Positions 1-12,457 of a DNA stretch of 64,000 nt are shown here, piece by piece (the first letter of the stretch is position 1; each line of letters begins with the position of its first letter). The stretch spans positions 620,001-684,000 of the forward strand of contig JAHYIO010000006.1 of assembly GCA_020543525.1 (NCBI GenBank), written 5' to 3'. This DNA is from Coriolopsis trogii. Its lineage: Eukaryota; Basidiomycota; Agaricomycetes; Polyporales; Polyporaceae. The position numbers and the translations under genes were made by a program. Under the pieces are notes generated by a model. That model was given only the letters and a program-made list of their open reading frames with translations. It was not told where the DNA came from and searched no databases.

Positions 1-2784
1 GGTTCCGAAGTACTCGTCCTACAGAGACTCGACTACAGTATGCGCCAAGCTCGAATGGTCTACCTGAAACAGTTCTGTGTGTGGTGCAATATTTGATGCG
101 CCGCTCACTGCTCACTGCGTGGTCGTACCTAGGCTACAGTGCCACCGGCATCAACTTCTCAGCTGAAGCATCGCTGGAGCTCAAGCGTCAGGTCCCGTAT
201 ACTACCACGCCTGGCGCCTGAATTATGGATGTTGAATTCGTCATAATCACTGACAGCACAGCCTGCCATATGCGTATATGCCAAAGCCTAGTAGAGGTGG
301 CTCGCTCGTGTGGAAATGCTTGGTCTCATTGCCAATGGGATGCGATCTCAATTGCCACTCCGCAATCTGAGTGCTCGGGGATCTCATGATCTTTTGGCAG
401 CCATTCAGGATCCATAGAAAGCATAGGTGAGTGACCACTGCGTGATGAGGCAGTTTGATCACCCACCTTCGTTACACAGGCTGTGGAAGTAGTCGTGAGC
501 TACTAGACTGCCGGGAAGTATGCATCTCCTCGAAAGGCATCGTGAAAGAGATCACCGTTGTCGGTTGACTTCTGCGTAGTCACGGGACCGGCACTGCTTC
601 GAGGATTCTTTGGTACTTAACCAGTACAGCATTGCCCTCTGACGACAATGGACTCGGATCATCCTGACCCTAATGGGTTTTATATTAGCTCAAAGCGACA
701 TCATAGCCATGACACTGCCCTCATGAGGAGAGAATCAATAGACATTGTACTCGCATCATGATCCTTGCATTGAAGTTGACGTCTTCGGAGCCGGGGATAG
801 AGTGCAGAGACTATCTCCGCAGTGGACGACCACGCTCCTAGTATCGAAGAATGCTCGCGAATTCTGAAGCGTGGTCGCCGATCAAGACAGTGTTTCAGGG
901 GGACCTTAGAATCTCAATTCTATGAATCGAAGTAAGAGGAAACCGCTTTAGTCACACAATGTACCGACTTAGAAGCTCGTGGGAATGAGTGACTCTCATA
1001 GGCCTCGACTCAGTCCTCCCTCTGCAGCACATGCTAGTCGTACCGCCTCGAAGTAACACGCGGCGACACTGCGTGTCTAGCAAAACCTACCACGCTGCAG
1101 CTGAACGCTTCTTGCCGCAAACACGCGCAGAGAGCGTCTACCTAATGGCTACACTTCCGGATTGGATGAATATCACTCTCCAGACACGGTTCTAGCGGGC
1201 AGGTGCGCTTCTATATCAGTGGGTCTAGGCGCGCCGTATGCTTGCGGCGGCCGGAGCACTGACATATTATGCGGCAGAGGTTGTACCGCCCATCAACACA
1301 AATCCTAGGAGTCGGGCGCATCCCAACTCTATAAGGGCGCAGTGTGCTATGACATAACCTGAGACAATCGAAAGGTTTGTTCGGGCATGTCAAATCTCAG
1401 ATTTCTATCCAGATATTGCGAGGTGCTCCAAGGCCGAGGAGGCACTGGGATTTGCAACGCACGAACGTAAATGGTGTGGTTTGGCTGGGATCCACGATAT
1501 CGCGGCTGTCTACTCCAGTGGCCACGGAAGACGAGAGGAGGAAACCGAAAGGAGCGTGCTCAGACGACCCGGGGTTGCATCCCATCCTATAATCCATCGC
1601 AGAGGAAATTATGATAAAGCTAACGTAGAGCGCAGGCCCACGGCAACTTCGCTCCGTGACAAACGGGGTCGCAGAAAAGGAAAGTCATGCAGCTCAAAGA
1701 AGCCGATGTTGTCTACACATTCCGTAGTAACGCGTGTGCACCCGAGGACTTCAAGAAAGAATAGGTATCTTCCAACACATCCGGACAATCGCGCATGCAA
1801 TTAAGTGTGGTCCTGGGGCGATCCGAGCTCGTCTGCCAGTGCGCCGTCACGGCCGTGATCTGTGTATCTAGATCCACCTCGAAGGATTTCCGCTTGAGAA
1901 ACCAAGGGCGGTGAGTACAGCGACGATGCTTGTATATGTCGACCGCATGTTCCCGTGAACAACCCCCCCCCCCTGATACTCGCACCCAAGGATGACGAAA
2001 TGAATTTCATATTGCAGAAAACTGCAGATGACAAGAGGTTAAAACGCCACTCGTATGCGCCTCAGGACTCGACCTCAAGAGCACTCACCAACTTGGCCTG
2101 AATGCGCACCGCACCTTTGAGAATGGTCAAAGAGATTTTCAAAATTCAAACGCTCAGAATCCCTGTGAGGAATACATGTAGACTCTGCAAGCCACTGTCC
2201 ACGGATGCGAGACAATTGCCAAAGAGCCTGCATCGCAATATCCTTGCCAACATAAGCGCCGAAAAGACGTGGACGACATCAGTGTAGTTGACAGGGTTAA
2301 CGAGCCAATCATCCGGTCCCGCCCGGAACGAGGTGGCGTTTGCTAACAGTCCGGCGCTGTCTGGACACCGGCGGGCTGCAATCGAGGCGGGATCCTGCCC
2401 GACCCGGAACCGGAGGGACCGTCGAGAAATGACAGACAGACTGTATGGTGTTCAATGAGTGGAATGCGCCGATCCGTGCTTCCGCGTTCCGCTCGTCAGT
2501 TACAGACGTTCAGTACGAGCACGGCCTTCAGGCAGCCTTTTGCAGAAGTTCCGATGACCAAGACACGGCGTCACTGCGAGGCAAAGCAAAGCAAAAGCAA
2601 GATAGGTGTTTTCGTTGACGTTTTGTAGTAGGTAGAGCAAAGCGAGCGTCAAAGAATCTAGTCACAGTACTTCTCCCAGCCTCTACCAGCAACCAGCAGT
2701 CGAGCGTGCAACGTCAAGCACTTCCAGTCCAGTCTTCCTGTCACCATCGGATGGGCGCCACACGGTAAGGCGATGGGGCGATGG
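1..2784. other. Gene-poor stretch, nothing recognised
   Basis: No reading frame here shows a recognisable domain, and no chain of exons with matching splice phases could be built on either strand. Open frames are short (under about 110 codons) and overlap on opposite strands as expected by chance. A short C-run lies near 1964-1973. It may be intergenic or decayed sequence. Confidence 0.5.
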
Positions 2785-3474
2785 TCAGGCAGCGGCGTCG
2801 GCGTCCTCGGTTTCAGCCTTGCTGGGGCGAGAGCTGCCTTTCTTGCCACCGCCAGCCATGGTCTGCGTGGTCTTTCCTCTCGGAATGAAATCGTCGTCGT
2901 CGCTGAAGGAGGGCAGAGGGCGTGTGAGAGTTAGCACGCGTCATCAACGAGGCATGGCAAAGGGTCGGGGGCTACGATCGAGCTCACCTCGTAGGCGAGA
3001 CAGGCAGTGTCCTGCGGGTGTCAGAGTAAGCGAATGGTAAGATATCAGGTGACCGGGCATCGTGCGTGCACGACCCTGCAGCGGCGTGTACGTGATGGGA
3101 AAGAGAAAAGGCTAAAACATAAAACGTGGTGACTTGGGAGAACAGAGAGCCATCATCTCATCCTGGTGCCAACAAAGGAAAAAGTACAAAAGGCCTCATG
3201 CCACAATGGCATATCGCGCGTAGGTGGAAATGTGGATGTGGAACTAGTATGGAGATAGCAACAACCCAAGGGTCGGGACTCACTCTGGAACTGGGTCTAC
3301 CGGCTCAGATCCTTGCGTCTGTCCACTGGGGAGGTTGATGATGGGCTTTTCAGGACCATGGAGTGTGTCGCTACTAGGATACCGCACATCAGTGCTCTGC
3401 ACAGTTCGCGGTTGGACCTGAACCTTGGCAGATTCTGCGATTCGCGCACCTGGAAGCTGTTGTCGTTGGGTCAT
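2785..3474 (-). CDS. Small hypothetical protein, three exons
   Basis: I do not recognise this protein. A start codon at 3474 opens a 191-nt exon (3474-3284) ending in a GTGAGT donor. A 24-nt exon (3011-2988, donor GTGAGC) and a terminal exon (2902-2785) follow. The phases agree at both junctions and give about 110 residues. The product is polar and probably disordered: a Gln/Pro-rich start (MTQRQQLPG), a middle with PSGQTQGSEPVDPVPE, then DDDDFIPRGK, a Gly/Lys patch (AGGGKKGSSRPSK) and an acidic end. No signal peptide or membrane segment is visible. The first intron (272 bp) is long for this genome, so an extra exon may be missed. The agreement of three phases is the main support, and an RNA track would settle it. 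Confidence 0.45.
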
Positions 3475-4064
3475 CGTGAGGCGCAGTGCTTGCCATTGCT
3501 ATGTAGACTTCCTCAGGTGTGGTCAGTAGATGGGCTGAACGGTGGTGAAGAAGCGAAGGGCGCTGGGCTTTGGATGTTGCTCATCGCTAGTTCAGAGTCA
3601 GACGATGGCGAGATGATTGACTCTGTGCGGCTAAGGGTCCGGTCCTCCGTGGGCGTCTATCCCCACGGGCTCGTGTATCACCGCCTACAACTCGCCACGT
3701 ACACTCGACCTCTCAACTAGCAAGTAAACAAACCGGGAGAGGTTGGGGAGTACACAGATGCAGAATCTGGATAAGACGATCTGCGAAGACAAGCAGAGGA
3801 CGAGTCTACACCACGACCTGAGGTAAGCGCCAGTAGTGCTGTGCGCTGCGGGCTGTGTGCGTTTATTCCAGCGCATGGCAAGGACCATCGCCCCTTGCGA
3901 AGCCCATACTGCCTCATTCTTGTGGATAGCCGTGACAGACCCTGTGTCACGAGTTGTACGGTCAATTGCTCACGCCGTCGACTATAAATACTCGTGCTCT
4001 TACATCTACTCCTCCATCCCCGTCCCTCTCCCAACACCGCACCTCCTACTTGCTTGTCACGATC
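3475..4064. other. Divergent intergenic region
   Basis: This lies between the minus-strand small gene and the plus-strand WW-type gene, so it probably carries both promoters. The only element I can point to is the TATA box at 3983. No gene is seen. Confidence 0.5.
3983..3990 (+). promoter_or_regulatory. TATA box of the WW-type gene
   Basis: TATAAATA lies about 75-80 bp upstream of the start codon at 4065, followed by a C/T-rich leader typical of strongly transcribed fungal genes. Confidence 0.55.
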
Positions 4065-5941
4065 ATGTCTCTCTCACTAAAGACGACTCTTCTGGACCTC
4101 TTGGAAGACATCAAGGAGGATTACAAGTCTCGGTTGGTTCCCTCTACGCCTTGGAACCAGGATCGCTACCGTGACTGGAAGATGTGCGCTCTCAACATCC
4201 ACCACTCCACCCGAGCACAGACTAACTGTGTATTCTTCCACAGCAAATCTCAACCGGGGAACATGCTCATCCGCCCCGGTTTGTTCAGCTACGCGAAGGA
4301 GCCAGAGTGAGTAATAGCCCCGCTCCGCCGCAGTAACAAAGGACGCGTATTCACCTGCGCCTCGCTTCATCGTAGACCGGCGTATCTGCCGCTAGGGTGG
4401 AGTAGCTACGTACAGCCGGAGGGAAAGCTCTATTTTGCCCGCGATATCTCCCCGCGCGTGGTTACGGACTCGTACATGCTCTCTGGCAGGGTGCAGAAGC
4501 TCATCGCGCGTTTCACCACTGAGGCGTGCGAGCGCCTTGAGGCGTCGGGCGTGACGCTCCCCGACTCGGCAGAGCTGTTCCTTGATCTCGAGGACCTGGA
4601 GGATGAGGAGGAGGGTGAGGAGACGTGCAAGTACTGGTTCGTTGACCATGCCTCGCAAACCATCTTCTGGGCGGAGGAGACGGACGTGGAAGATCTGAAT
4701 ATGCTCCGCATCGTGTCCGAGTCGCACCTTCGTGAGTTCCTAACCTGAATCTCGGCGAAACCGAGGCCATCGCTGATCAATGTGTTGCGCCTCCAGGACT
4801 CGCCCTCGCGGATCATTACTGGCTTTACCTGGAGCGGCACCCGTCGCACCACTGCATGAAGGACCTCAGGTTGAGGGTGGCCGAGCTCATTTCAATCTAC
4901 AACCAGGGCGCGTTGGACCATCTGACGTCGCCCACATCCACCTTCATGTACTCCGGAGACGCGTGCCAGGGCATAGTGCGCATCCTCCAGAACGCGAGCA
5001 CCGATCTCACGCAGCCCGCCAACATTTGCGCCATAGCCCGGATGTGGAGCCAGCTCTGTGCGCGCTTTCTCTACCGTCCGCCACATCGCAATGGCACTGA
5101 TCGCGTTCTCCCTCGTCCGTCCCATTAGACCACTACAGGGTCGGCGTCCACTATGGACAAGAGCGCGCACGCCTCGACCGCGTGCAGAAGATTTTGCCGG
5201 ATGAGCACCAGTGGACGCCGCGCGGGCGCATCTTCGCGCTCGCCTCGCGCGCGCTCTTCCGGATCCCGGAGAAGTACGCGGACGAGTACGAAGTCGTCTA
5301 CGACGACAACTTCGCATACGAACACTTGTGGAAGCCAGCCATCACGAGCGCGATGGACGACTGGCGGCAGAACCTCTCCTGGTCGTTGGGCCTGTCAATG
5401 TGAGTAACACCTCCTCCCGCTCGAGTGCACGCATCCCGAGATAGAGCCTGACGGACCGCGCCTTGTCTTGCTTGTTCGACCCAGTCTCAACGCGCTTCTC
5501 TTGCTCGTCCCTCAAGCGTCAGGCTACCTCGCGCTCTCCTCGCTCATGCTGTCCGGACTCGCCATCATCTCCGCCTTCGCGCTGCTCTCGCACTGGTGTA
5601 AGAAGAAGGTCGACACGCTCGAGGACGCGATGCCCTTCTTTGACGAGGCGTCAAAGGACCCGCAGCGATTCTTCGCGCTCGCCTTTGCGCTCCCCCGCGC
5701 GTGCTCCATCTGGGCCGCGCTCATCATGGTCGTCGGCCAGGCGGGCTTCATCCTCGAGCGCATGACGAACGTGTACGTCCCCTGCGCGATCGCGCTCGCC
5801 GTCTTCCTCTTCAGTCTCCCGTGGCGGCGGTGGTACAGCAACGCCGTCGAATGCCTCCCGAAGCTGCCCTTCTCGAAGCCGCCCCTTCCGGAGATGTCTC
5901 TCCCGTGGTGGGGGAAGCGCGACGAGGAATGCGCGGTCTGA
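4065..5941 (+). CDS. WW-type domain membrane protein (basidiomycete family)
   Basis: Six exons (4065-4183, 4244-4306, 4376-4731, 4797-5057, 5129-5399, 5485-5941) join in phase to 508 residues. Early in exon 3 the product has LPLGWSSYVQPEGKLYFARD, which resembles the first tryptophan and strand of a WW domain (LPxGW...HPEGxxYF). The usual second Trp/Pro is replaced by YWFVDHASQTIFWAEE about 70 residues on, so it is a WW-like or split repeat. The middle is a charged helical region. The last exon encodes two or three hydrophobic segments (around YLALSSLMLSGLAIISAFALL and the stretch before FSLPWRRWY), which predict a membrane anchor near the C-terminus. It belongs to a common but uncharacterised Agaricomycete family as far as I can tell; function unknown. 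Confidence 0.8.
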
Positions 5942-8354
5942 AACCCCAAGATTAGTGTGTCAGCACCTGGCATTTTTGATCGCTTCCCTCTCTTCCGTTG
6001 CTACGTTTTGCTTCCAGTTAACCGTTCTATCTCAGAGTAACTCGTCATCGCGTCCCTGCTCTTACCTACATTACAGCTGTTACCACGATACTCACGATAC
6101 GCCAGTGTCACGGCTTCGTCTTGCATGGTCGCCACAGGGGTCCCATCTTCCATCTTTCACTTTCCACTGGGGTCACGCGGAGAAGCGTCCATGTAGCAAT
6201 ATGCATCATCTGTCAAAGGTGGGGGGAATCAGAACGTTGATACTCCGGACGAGGACAGCTAGGAGACGCTGGGAATCACACTCACATAGACAACACTGAC
6301 ATCGTACCATTGCCTTCCCTTCTGAGGTCTCCCCCTATGCACAACGAGCCCCTGTAGTATAGAAAGCCTTCTACGCTCCGTGCCTCGTGCACGTCGAGCG
6401 CTCTATGGTCGTTACCCCCCCTGTTAGATTAATACCCCACGAATCAATATCAACGATGAATCACGAATTGCCAACTTCCTCACCTGAAAGTATCGTTCTG
6501 GTCGTCCTTGGGTGACGTTATGCCTTGCTTCCCCTGCCATAGTTGTTGCGCCCTTCGTGATGCAGACTTCACTGCAACAGGAGTCCGACCTTATACAACT
6601 GGGCCAGCTCAGTGCCAATAGCTCGGGCCGCCTTTCAGAATCCGGATATCCTTGCAACGTCGACCTGAGCGTTTGAGCAACTCGCGCTGCATCCCATATC
6701 CGGACTCCCATATTTCCAATCTCAAACAAGACGGGAGTTTCGAGGTCAACCACAAGCGCGCGTTCAGGGAACGATATCTGGATTCTCGTACCTCGGCGAC
6801 CCTGCACCTAGTGATGACATATTACCGTGAATGCGGGCGTTCGAGTGCTTTACATAGGATGCCTGACGTGTATGTCTTGACATGGCTCGACCATTTCAGA
6901 GCCCGAATGACGCCATGCGAAGATCCAGCATCCATCCGGACGACTGGAAGACCGGTTTGCTGGTACACCAGATGGCCCCATCGGAACACAACGTCATCAT
7001 GATCCAGGGGCGCATCGCCGCGAGAGGCATCGGGAGAATGCTTGATATGGTTGCTCCCAGACGGCCGCGGGGAAGGAGCATCACATCTCGGGCGACCTGT
7101 CCCATGAGAAGGCATTCCGTACGGCGAACCTGACAAAGTTGACATACGTGAGGATGTCACCGCGTTATCAGCGCTCACGTGTCGTGCATTGAATTGACGG
7201 CTCTCATTGGTATCCACGCGGCGTTCCGCAGGAACGGTAGGAACTGCCTCGTCGGTGCTTTGGAAATCTCCTGGCCCTTAGCCTTTGTTTCTGTAGGGTC
7301 CGGGGCAGTCGACCTCTATGCGCTGTAGTGGCCGTGCACAATTCCTCGGCTCAGTACATCGCAGCACCAGAGAAGACGAAGGTATTCCTGCAGATATGTT
7401 GAGGGTCAGTACAGCTGCGGCAGACCACCTTGCGGCTGTCCTCAGGCTGTCTCACGTGTGGATGATCATTGGTAATGCTCAGCGTGTAGAAGCGTCTCCA
7501 TAGATGTGGTGGCCGAGTCAGCTGTATAGTCCACTCACCTTGAGACACTCATGAGGCCGCATTGACCTCGCATGTGTCCAATATGGTGCGAGCAACGCCA
7601 ACGAAGCACGCGCTCGAAGATCGGAACTGCAGCTGCAGCGCCATCGGGGACACCTACCGGGCCGCGTTGCATCCTCGTGCTCTGCTTTATGGACACAAGC
7701 TTGGAGGTACAAGGGTGTCCTTGACGTGGCGTGTGGGTCGGAGACACGTTGCGCGGGCGTGGTGGACCTAGGAAACGTTAGGATGGAAGCATATACTCAG
7801 GCTGGCACTCGACGGTGCACGCGATATCGCACATCAGTTGAGCTAAGCGGCCGCTGTGACGCCGCCACTTTTGGGAGGGACGTAATGTGGCGACGCCAAG
7901 AGCACTAATGCTCTGCCAGAATTTTGTTGTATCGCAGCGAAGATTTGCTTGACGTGACCGGTCGGAAGGATGTCGTTTTCCGTGTCAGTTGTTGAAGCTG
8001 TGCCGCGTCAAGGACTCCTTGCGTTTCGACTCAGCGACAGCCTATAAGAATATCCCATTACCTGGGCTATAAGTAGAAGAAATTGGACTGACCGCGAACT
8101 TGGCATTTGCTCGACTTGGTGAGAAAACAGTGTGATTCAGGACTCCGTAGTAGGAGGTTGAAGACTACGTTGACGCATTCTCGAGGCCGCATGTCACGGT
8201 CACGTGAAGGCGTACCGGCGCCCAGCCGACACTCGTCCACTCAGGAGGAGCCTGAGTCTGAAGCGCTATCATCCTCTTCATTCTCGTCCGAGTCGGCCTC
8301 GTCTGCAGCGCCGCCTACAAAGGTCCTGAAATAAACTACCCGAAGTCTTCCACT
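5942..8354. other. Intergenic, possibly decayed coding traces
   Basis: No gene model holds. A minus-strand frame at 6807-6424 contains IWDAARVAQTL, faintly like the start of METTL21-type lysine methyltransferases (VWDAALVLA), but the AdoMet-binding loop does not follow in any frame. A short Ser/Glu-rich open frame just upstream of the HNH pseudogene (about 8191-8334) could be an extra 5' exon but does not join in frame. Confidence 0.4.
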
Positions 8355-9628
8355 ATGCCTGAGACGCCTAACCCCTCTGACGACATCGTCCACTCGCTGG
8401 AGGAATACCCGAAAAGCATCTATATCAGCTATGTCTTTCCTGCAGCGCAACAAGTTGAACACGGGCACACCATCAAGGACAAACCCCGTCTTCTCATGCA
8501 CATTCGCATTCTTGGTGGTCTGCTGATTCACGGACCCAGCGTAACTGCTCGCGCAAACGTCGCTCAGGAGATCGATATTGTAATGGGTCGCAGTCCCTCT
8601 CAGGCTGACAGCCTAAGTGACAATGACCTAATCACACTCGATGAGCTCGGCGAACAATACTTGAACAATGTTATCTGGTTCTGTAAGCATGCTCTTCTTG
8701 CTTGTGTTCTGTGCAGGCTGATTTCGTTTCGTGGACTTGCAGTAAAAAGCGCCGAGAGTCGAACTCCACCGCAGTCTCCGAGATTAGCGTCGTGTGATCT
8801 CGAAGGCGATCGGACTCGAGAGTTGCTAATCCACACACCCCGAGATCATACCGCTGCACAGTCACACGTACTTACTCTGCCTCAGATTCCTCGTCTTGTT
8901 GCTCATAGACTGTGGATAGGCTCTCGTTCGGGACGGCTTTTGATGCGTGCTGACCGGAGTCCCCGGTCACAAGGTGTTTCTGGAACACCGAAATAGTTTT
9001 CCGCCAACAAACCTCGTTACTCACACGGGATGCGCTCATATCATGCCGGAAGCCACAAACACCTTTGCCTCGGTGAAGAACAAGGATTCGAAGGCATGCA
9101 TTACTGCCAAGCCCCACACTAGCTCGCGCATGGCATTTGTGACGAGCTCGCAGGGGACAAGACTCATAGGCTAGAAAACATCATGACACTTACACCTGAC
9201 GTGCACAGAGCCTTCGATGACCTAGAGCTATGGCTTGAGAAAGTCCCTGACAAGGTCTGCGTATGATTGATAGTCTAATCCGCGGCGTTTGCGTTAACAC
9301 ATCTCAACAGGAATACACTTACGAGGTGCAAACTAACCCGGACGAATTACGAGGCGCACTCCACCTCAAGTCTGAGGTGGTGCAATTCGGTGTGAACGAC
9401 CTGGACCTCCCTAGATTTGAGCGCCCGTCACGTTTGCCCTTGCCCAGTGCTAGATACCTCGAGATTCACGCTGCATGCTGCAAGGTGGCGCATATGTCCA
9501 GTGGCGGCGCAGCCGAATACCTCGATGCGGTCATTAGGGACATGGAGACAATCCGTGTGCTCGCTGAGGATGGTGGGTCTGCGGACGTCCTCTTCCATGT
9601 CATGTCCCGTGTTATAGAACCAATATAA
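8355..9628 (+). pseudogene. Fungal HNH-nuclease-like gene with an in-frame stop
   Basis: Five exons (8355-8682, 8753-8877, 8920-9072, 9123-9260, 9311-9628) join in phase with ordinary GT-AG introns. They reproduce the basidiomycete HNH-type family from end to end: an N-terminal part with LLMHIRILGGLLIHGPS, the conserved turn ALVRDGF-x-CVLTG, the HNH-like core TGCAHIMPEATN, then HRLENIMTLTPDVHRAFDDL and a C-terminal part with LPLPSARYLEIHAACCKVAH. The position that is normally Arg in RDGxRC is a TGA stop at 8941-8943. The rest of the frame is intact and well conserved, so the loss looks recent. These proteins often contain an ARxHIIP-like or CHIFPES motif, and their function in fungi is not established. 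The fourth exon joins after a weak donor (GTGAAG). A sequencing error or readthrough is the alternative to a true pseudogene. Confidence 0.75.
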
Positions 9629-10252
9629 GTGTTCGTGCGTACGAGTTCTATGTGTGGAAATGCCGTGAGCAAACTTGAAATAGCTCTGGCCGCTGATTCA
9701 TGTGCGATCTTTCTCCCCCGGCTCGTCGCTTTGCGACGCCGACCAGCAACGGAAGGCTGATCTTGAGAATGAACTCTACTCTCGGGATTTGTCCATGCAA
9801 GCCAGCGATGTCGACAGCGAAGCGCAGGAAAATCGTGTCCCAGTACTACGAAGGTGCTGATGGAGGTCAGAGTCTGCCCCTATCCCGAAGTTCCTACATC
9901 AGTTTGTCCGGATCCCTTATGGGCGGAGTGCGATGGAGTATCCACGATACGTGAAGCAGCATCCATCGCAAATCTCGAGTCCCATTCAAATTGAACGGAG
10001 ACGGTTGGAATGCCCGTGGGGCAAAGCGACAATACCGCTGACAATGTCCGACGACCCGAGTGACTGTGGCCGGTAGCCACCCTCAAGCCCAGTGCACGCA
10101 ACAGATCAACGAAGTCGAAACCGCGTGGTGGCCCTCGCTCTCTTGTTTTTCCATATGGTCACCTAAGACACCCGATTGATACATAAAAATAAGAACCAGT
10201 ATGGCACAACATCCCCTCCTCTCTCGCCTCCACCACCCCGACCGACGACCGT
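9629..10252. other. Intergenic between convergent genes
   Basis: This is the 3' flank of the HNH pseudogene and of the first sedolisin. A plus-strand frame around 9740-9850 reads plausibly (ENELYSRDLSMQASDVDSE) but has no start, partner exons or known domain. Nothing else is seen. Confidence 0.4.
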
Positions 10253-12457
10253 CTACTGACGGTGCTTTCCGTGGTGCTTCCTGGTGCCGGTGGCCGCAGG
10301 CGCCGCGATGCTCGTCGCGTTCGCCGCCGCGGCAGCGTCGTCCGTCGCGTTCGCCGCAGCAGCGTTGTTGCCGTCAGACACCGCGCTGCCCGTAACGAGT
10401 GCAAGGAGCTTGGTGAAGTCCGGCGTACCGAGACCGGTGACAGGGTCCCAGCCCTCGGCCGCGGGGAAGCCGTCCGTGCCGCAGCCGGGGTTGCTGCCCT
10501 CGGTGATGTCGTTGAGCGCAGCGGCGCCCTGCGAGTACAGGAGCGGGTTGAGGAACCCGAGCGGGGCCTTGCCGGCGTTGAGCAGCTCGTCGTTGAGCAG
10601 CGCGATCACGCTCGCGAACGTCGGGCTCGACGCGGACGTGCCGGAGACACCCTGACCCTGGCCGGCGACGTCGATGATGAACTGGACACCCTGGGCGGAC
10701 ACATCGGGGAAAGCACGGCCCTTGGGGTTGAACAGGCCCGCGTTCGTGTCGCCGAGCTTGTCGAGGTAGGCGGCGACGGCATCGGCCTGGTAGTCGGGCT
10801 GAGCGAAGATGTTGGAGAAGCCGCCAGACGAGAAGTCGGCAGCAACCTCGTTGATGCCCTGGGTGCTACCGACGGAGGTCAAGCTGTGGAAGATATCCTG
10901 TGAGTGACGTTGTCATACGCTTATACCTAAAGAGCAAATTACAAGGGGCAGCCTGAGGGGAAGGTAGGGCCGAAGGGCTGGCCGTCGCACTGGCCGGTCT
11001 TCTGCGCACCCTCCACACCACCATCACCAGAGGCGAAGAGGATGGAGACGCCACGAGCACCGAGCTGGCCGTAAGCCGTGCACAGGGTCCTGCGATCTAC
11101 ATGAGAACGATACTTGATGACAGCTGTATGACGACTCACACAGCGAGATCAGTCGCCTGCTCGAAACCAGCCTCGTTGAAGCCGAAGCTGGTGGTCAGAA
11201 CGAGAGGGGGCTCGTCCTGGGCAAGGAGGAAGTTGATGATATCGAGGAAACCGCCGAGCGGGCCGTCCTGGTTCCTGTTACCGACGGAAAAGAATGTGGT
11301 GGGCACGTTGGTGGCGATGCCGACTGTGTACTGGATATCCAAAGTCTGTGCAAGGTCTTTGTCAGCACCTGATGGCCCGTGTAGAAGCCGCGCGTAGAAT
11401 GCTTACAGCCTCAACAGTGCCTTGACTCTGTGTGTCCGTGATACCACGGTCAATGGAAACCGTGTCGAAGGTCCCATCAGGCGCGTCGGGGCGGAGGACC
11501 GACAAGAATTCCTGGTAGTAGACGTCAGCATGCTATCATGTAGTTCCAGTCAAGACAGACAGGACAACTCACAGTCAAGTCGTCCTGGTTGGCGATCTCG
11601 TCGATGAAGCCACTGACACCGAGGCTGTTGCCCTGCGCGGAAGCAGGCGTAGTCGGAATGTTGTAGAGCGCCTGCAGACATTCGGGGGTGATCTGAGTGT
11701 CGCAGGAGGCAGGGACGTTGGCCCGCCGGGACCGGCGCCTCTTCGAAGAGCGGGGCAGTTCGACGACCTCGAACGCGGGGGAGACGCGCGAGGGAGTCTC
11801 AATGAACCTGTGGCATGGTTGAGCCACAGTGGGCGCGCGAAGGCAGGCAGGAATATGGCACTCACTGGGTCGTCGGGTACACGTACAACAGGTGGTCCTT
11901 GAGCGTAGCCGGGGTAGAGTAAGCGAGCGTACGGATGGCCGTCGTGTTCGAAGCATCGTGGGTGTACTCGTTGAAGTCAGCGTTGAGGAGGGCGTTCGCC
12001 TGGCTGACGGACACGGTGATGCCGAGAGAGTCGCCGGCGGGAGTGAGCTTCTGGGCAGTGATCCCGTTCTTCTTCAACCACGCCGTGACCTTCTCCAAAC
12101 TCTCCGGGGTGGGAGCGACCATAGCCTCGACCTACAAGACGCCCATGAGATCCACCGCGTAGAAATGCAGGGTAGGTATGTCCGGAAACGTACCTCAGAC
12201 TTAGTCAAGAAGTGGCCGTAGTTGTCGCTCTTCGGGTTGCTGACATCGTACAGAGCCTGCTCCAAACCGGTGGCGTTGTTCTGCACAAGCGCGAGGCGGA
12301 GGTTGAGCATCTGCTCCGTCGCGGCCTTCTGGCGCCAGGAGAAACCGCGCGGGACGTCCGAACGGGCGTGCACGACATGAGGCTCACGCGACTCGAAGGC
12401 AGGCCTGCCGAGGGCGAGAGAGAAAAGAGAGAGAATGAGCAGACCGGCTGCGACCAT
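10253..12457 (-). CDS. Sedolisin / tripeptidyl-peptidase (S53), copy 1
   Basis: Secreted acid serine protease of the S53 family, expected to cleave proteins or release tripeptides outside the cell. Seven exons (12457-12194, 12131-11866, 11807-11573, 11511-11407, 11345-11140, 11089-10943, 10883-10253) give 617 residues. A signal peptide (MVAAGLLILSLFSLALG) is followed by the Pro-kumamolisin activation domain and a dibasic site (RRRSRRA) before NVPASC, where Kex2-like maturation is likely. The catalytic set is complete: Glu289 and Asp293 in VEATLDIQY, Asp381 in SGDGG, and Ser491 in SGTSASSP. The C-terminus carries an Ala/Asn-rich tail ending in a His/Lys-rich patch. The intron that the other three copies have after WDP is absent here. 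It stands in tandem with copy 2, same strand. Confidence 0.92.

Noticed and set aside
3313..3720. 135-codon plus-strand open frame
   Set aside because: Overlaps the first exon of the minus-strand small gene, which has matching splice phases; the plus frame has no domain or splice partner.
6424..6807. Minus-strand frame with IWDAARVAQTL resembling a METTL21-type methyltransferase
   Set aside because: The glycine-rich AdoMet loop and later motifs are not found in any frame downstream; the match is one short motif only.
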